Assembly: GCA_028706835.1 (NCBI GenBank)
Contig: JAQTVL010000244.1
Location: 1 to 6,879, forward strand
Source of the DNA: Phycisphaerae bacterium
GTDB lineage: Bacteria > Planctomycetota > Phycisphaerae > JAJVII01
Reading direction: 5' to 3'
Length of the DNA: 6,879 bases
Part shown: positions 5,029 through 6,879 of the stretch, piece after piece
Layout of the letters: every line of letters begins with the position of its first letter
How positions within the stretch are numbered: position 1 is the first letter of the stretch
Made by a program: the position numbers and the translations under genes
Notes under the pieces: model-generated
Database searches by the model: none
The model's input: the letters and a program-made list of their open reading frames with translations, nothing else
Told to the model about the DNA's origin: nothing

Positions 5029-5757
5029 GGTTGGGTCCTTTGTAACAAGAGGTTGGGAATCCTCGCGGATTTTGGCGGCTTGGTCCGCGCCGATCGGCAC
5101 GAGGGAAACTTCTTTCGGCTGCCACTTGGTGGCGACGCGCAGCGTCCGTTTGCCGGCGGTGTAGCTTTGGCCGGCCACGACGGCCATCTGTCCCGGGGCG
5201 ATCTCGGTGGCCTCGGTCACGCGGTAGCCGACCGATACGTCGGTGATGTGACCGGCGCGGACCTTCTGCCAGGCACGCTCGGCCATTTCGTCCGCGGCGA
5301 AATGCAGCCGGCCGACGATTTGGCCGCTGTCTGGCTTGATTCCGCGGATGCTCCCCAGCACGTCGTCGAGGGAATAGCGGGAGTGATTGGCCAACAGCGG
5401 CATCTGGGCCGGCAACTGAGCCCCAGACACGAGCAGGACTTCATCGACCACCTCACCGCGCCGCCAGTCGTAGACTTCGACCTGCATCTCGGTTGAGAGG
5501 ATGGCTTCGACCGACCGCTCTTCCTGCTTCACTGTGGCGGCGCGCAACTGCAAAGCCCGGGTCGTCAAGTCGCGAGTGACTGGCGCGTCTCTGGTTTGCA
5601 GTTGGCTGTTTGCCTCGTACGCCTCCCGGCCGAGCTCCTCTCCGAGGCGTGCCTTTTCGTCAAGCGGCAGACGGGCGTAGAAGTCCTGCGCCGTTCGTTC
5701 GTCCGCCGCTGGGTCAAGGCCTCGCCGTTCGAGGGCTGCGCGAAGTGGCTTATCCAT
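3364..5757 (-). CDS. Prohead protease - major capsid protein fusion
   Basis: A 797-residue protein. Residues 1-40 form a short helical module. Residues 75-232 look like an HK97-type (S78) prohead serine protease: 'PLLANHSR' gives the probable catalytic His125, 'ITDVSVGYRV' gives Ser175, and 'WQPKEVSLVPIGAD' holds Glu216, a candidate third residue. Residues 244-280 repeat the N-terminal module. A Pro-rich linker follows (288-308), then a helical, scaffold-like segment (316-370). Residues 420-797 are the capsid, HK97 fold, with a style seen in Mu gpT-like capsids: 'WEEEPDTTVWCDEEDVPNF', 'ARRLRPDLVYAILLANPAL', 'GKLFNSTAITTAGGHANL', and 'PKWLMVPSDLEWTARELTTS'. The protease would process the scaffold region and itself during procapsid maturation. 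The start at 5757 overlaps the portal stop by 8 bases and has GGAGG (5767-5771) 9 bases upstream. The two functions are separate genes in many phages; no stop or frameshift divides them here. Confidence 0.85.
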   Translation of the reverse strand: MDKPLRAALERRGLDPAADERTAQDFYARLPLDEKARLGEELGREAYEANSQLQTRDAPVTRDLTTRALQLRAATVKQEERSVEAILSTEMQVEVYDWRRGEVVDEVLLVSGAQLPAQMPLLANHSRYSLDDVLGSIRGIKPDSGQIVGRLHFAADEMAERAWQKVRAGHITDVSVGYRVTEATEIAPGQMAVVAGQSYTAGKRTLRVATKWQPKEVSLVPIGADQAAKIREDSQPLVTKDPTMNRRLRAYLETIGLRREATDAEAQAYLAQLSPDQRARADAAAADPPPVPQPAPTPPPTPPTPPAPVRTDPTPEAIRQQAVAAERDRVRQLTELAGADVPAAIRERAIAEGWDVARASQEFLTTVRGLRQPGQNAPAPYVPSAHTGPIGGDAAVNARSLAAGMLVGDNVRGMERAMMHTGRRDPNPSDVLTPRDLEAGHRLRRLSVIDLARECAFLDTGRRFLDVDDAFDAERSAPSGGTLAYVFTTNMYAKLIEGWEEEPDTTVWCDEEDVPNFLTQEDISLNAKTSLDRHTRGGKAQDATIADSHETYKIARYSKQFTADDQDIIDDRFGAIMRMPAEMGKAARRLRPDLVYAILLANPALVADSGKLFNSTAITTAGGHANLGSAALEKSSLQAGITAMQSQNRLEGDKKIALNVRPKWLMVPSDLEWTARELTTSGQAAQTGTSAAVTTYIPVNLIAAERLGVVVEGRLSTMGVTDPVTGKAYAGNATNWYLSAGGPRTVRVAYLRGTGRKPQLRSFVLDRGQWGLGWDIKLDIGAAAMDFVGLYKSTGGS
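4915..5028 (-). repeat. Second copy of the N-terminal helical module (capsid half)
   Basis: This copy encodes residues 244-281 of the fusion, starting MNRRLRAYLETIGL. Aligned without gaps at an offset of 243 residues to the gene's first 37 residues, 16 positions are identical: M1, L5, R6, A7, L9, E10, G13, L14, A18, A23, Q24, A28, L30, D33, A36 and R37. Several others are conservative (K/R, E/D, F/Y, E/Q). It predicts two short helices. It is a protein-level repeat; the DNA has diverged. Confidence 0.7.
5026..5041 (-). promoter_or_regulatory. Internal ribosome binding site and start within the fusion gene
   Basis: The minus strand reads AAAGGA, then 7 bases (CCCAACC), then ATG followed by AACCGACGA. 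As codons of the fusion this is Thr-Lys-Asp-Pro-Thr-Met. The site falls exactly between the end of the protease domain and the start of the capsid half, where a spacer between two genes would be expected. Its quality equals or exceeds that of several true gene starts in this window. Confidence 0.65.
5644..5757 (-). repeat. First copy of the N-terminal helical module (protease half)
   Basis: This copy encodes residues 1-38 of the fusion, starting MDKPLRAALERRGL. Its partner begins at 5028. The shared pattern is Met, LRA.LE..GL, then an AQ-containing helix ending in A.L..D..AR. The module precedes the protease domain and is not part of its catalytic core. Confidence 0.7.
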
Positions 5758-6879
5758 GGGGTTCTGCCTCCAGGGAAGTAATGCGGTCTTCGATGGCGTC
5801 CAGGTCCGCGCGGGTTGGTGGCGTCTTGGACGGCTGGGCGTTCGCCGGCTGCGCGGCGGGCGTCGGCTCCTCGCGCATCCAGGACGGCAGCGGCAACCCG
5901 GCCTGCGTGAGCAGGTCGCGCTCGCGACTGAGCATGGCGACTTGGGTCTCGAGGTCTCTTCCGCGCGCCGCCAGGGCGTCGGTCAGGGTCAGCGTCCGCG
6001 TGTCGAGGGCCGTCTTCTCGGCATCAGATTCCTTGGACGGGTCCACGTGTGGCCTCGGCGGCCATGTCCACTGGTAGCGCACGCGTGGCGGACGGCGTCG
6101 CAGAGCAGGCACCGAAAACCGCGATTCTCTGGCCACTTCGTCGACCAGCCGGTTGAGTGTGCCGGTGGACCGCTGGGAACCGCTCATCCACTGCTGGAAT
6201 CCCGCCACGGCCCGGTAGTAGTTCTGCGTCTCCAGCCGAGCGGACGAGTAGTTGTAGCGAGCGCAGTCGAGCCGAATCATCATCAGAGGCATCCCGACCG
6301 GGCGCACCAGTTCGCGCTGTCGCTCGGCGCGGTAATCGGGATACTGGACCGCGGGCTGCGCGGCCGGATAGACAAACGGCTTCCAGCCAGGCGGCGCCGC
6401 CTTGATCGTGCGGCGCTGGACCTTGATCGCGCTGGCCACCTGGGCCGGCGGGACGTCGAGGCTCTCGGTATAGAGAATGCCGCACTGATCGGCGATCTGG
6501 CGAGCCGCATCCTGGACCTGGTCATCGTAGTCGCGAAGATCTGCCGACGGCTGTAGGCCCGTGTTGAACCACGGAATGCCGCGGGCCTGGTCTTCTTCCT
6601 CGATGATAAATTCGTGGATCACCAGATCCGCCGGCCATGGGTCATACGTGGCGGAAATGTTCTGGCCGTCAATCCGAGCATCCGCGATCCAGTAGCGAGT
6701 CGGCCGGGTGAGGGCGTCGAACTCGATCCCCGCGAATACGTTAGGATTTCCGGCCTGCTGGGCGGGCGACGCCAAGCGGCGCGGGTGCACGGGCTGGATC
6801 CGCATCGAGACCGGCCCTTCCGCCATCGGGTCGGTGACCATCCGGGCCAGATACTCGCCGTTTTTCCAGAGCGATCGCA
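5750..6879 (-). CDS. Lambda-family portal protein, N-terminus outside the window
   Basis: The frame is open to the right edge, giving 375 visible C-terminal residues (lambda gpB has 533). The portal is the dodecameric ring at one capsid vertex through which DNA is packaged and ejected. Visible signatures are 'LWKNGEYLAR' at the edge, 'NVFAGIEFDALTRPTRYWI' (split across 6742-6686), and 'DLVIHEFIIEEEDQARGIPWF' split around 6628-6566. They continue with 'DLRDYDDQVQDAARQIADQCG', 'MIRLDCARYNYSSARLETQ', and 'WTWPPRPHVDPSKESDAEKT'. All fit lambda-family (Phage_portal_2) portals, including the 'DP.KE..A' segment and the helix that follows. The C-terminal 60 residues are Pro/Ala-rich and end in a short helix. 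The Met at 6841 is internal, not the start. The stop overlaps the next start by 8 bases. A terminase gene would be expected further right. Confidence 0.9.
   Translation of the reverse strand, partial: RSLWKNGEYLARMVTDPMAEGPVSMRIQPVHPRRLASPAQQAGNPNVFAGIEFDALTRPTRYWIADARIDGQNISATYDPWPADLVIHEFIIEEEDQARGIPWFNTGLQPSADLRDYDDQVQDAARQIADQCGILYTESLDVPPAQVASAIKVQRRTIKAAPPGWKPFVYPAAQPAVQYPDYRAERQRELVRPVGMPLMMIRLDCARYNYSSARLETQNYYRAVAGFQQWMSGSQRSTGTLNRLVDEVARESRFSVPALRRRPPRVRYQWTWPPRPHVDPSKESDAEKTALDTRTLTLTDALAARGRDLETQVAMLSRERDLLTQAGLPLPSWMREEPTPAAQPANAQPSKTPPTRADLDAIEDRITSLEAEPHG

Noticed and set aside
4013..5125. A 370-codon minus-strand frame inside the fusion gene
   Set aside because: It is Arg/Pro/His-rich and in an alternative frame of the fusion gene, with no recognisable motif; a codon shadow.
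3886..5496. A 536-codon open frame on the plus strand, antisense to the fusion gene
   Set aside because: Its translation is Gly/Arg/Val-rich with no domain pattern. It mirrors the codon bias of the GC-rich capsid gene, which is strongly supported by motifs. Long antisense open frames are expected at this GC content.
1..6879. A defence island, toxin-antitoxin, retron or CRISPR-type system
   Set aside because: All seven complete or partial structural genes fit a head-neck-tail cassette. No direct-repeat array, reverse transcriptase, nuclease or toxin motif was seen on either strand.

Overview
The window is a high-GC stretch of tailed-phage or prophage DNA (Caudoviricetes). It holds most of a virion head and neck module. 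Every supported gene is on the minus strand, so transcription runs from the high coordinates to the low ones. Genes are tightly packed, with start/stop overlaps of 1, 4, 8 and 17 bases. Both end genes run off the window. No integrase, lysis, replication or defence gene, tRNA or CRISPR array was seen, so a free phage and an integrated prophage cannot be told apart. The host is not identifiable. Some of the protein styles remind me of prophages in planctomycetes or other high-GC environmental bacteria, but that is only an impression.

In transcription order the layout is: a lambda-type portal protein missing its N-terminus (6879-5750); an unusual 797-residue fusion of a serine prohead protease and the major capsid protein (5757-3364); a capsid decoration protein with a DUF2190-like N-terminus and an added C-terminal beta-rich, lectin-like region (3293-2322); a GT-A type glycosyltransferase-like protein (2221-1355); a lambda FII-like head-closure protein (1371-1012); a probable tail terminator (1015-527); an HK97 gp10-like tail-completion protein (527-129); and the first 37 residues of the probable tail tube protein (112-1). 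Together these would build the procapsid, mature and decorate it, close the portal after packaging, and join the head to a long non-contractile or contractile tail.

The strongest unexpected signal lies in the protease-capsid fusion. Its first 37 residues are repeated, gap-free with 16 identities, at residues 244-280, exactly where the capsid half begins. The second copy starts with an ATG that has its own Shine-Dalgarno sequence (AAAGGA, 7-base spacing). This suggests two ancestral genes, each beginning with the same short helical module, that now share one frame. The locus probably makes both a full-length fusion and a 554-residue scaffold-capsid protein. The second point of interest is a pair of accessory surface functions, the lectin-like decoration extension and the glycosyltransferase, inserted between the capsid and connector genes.
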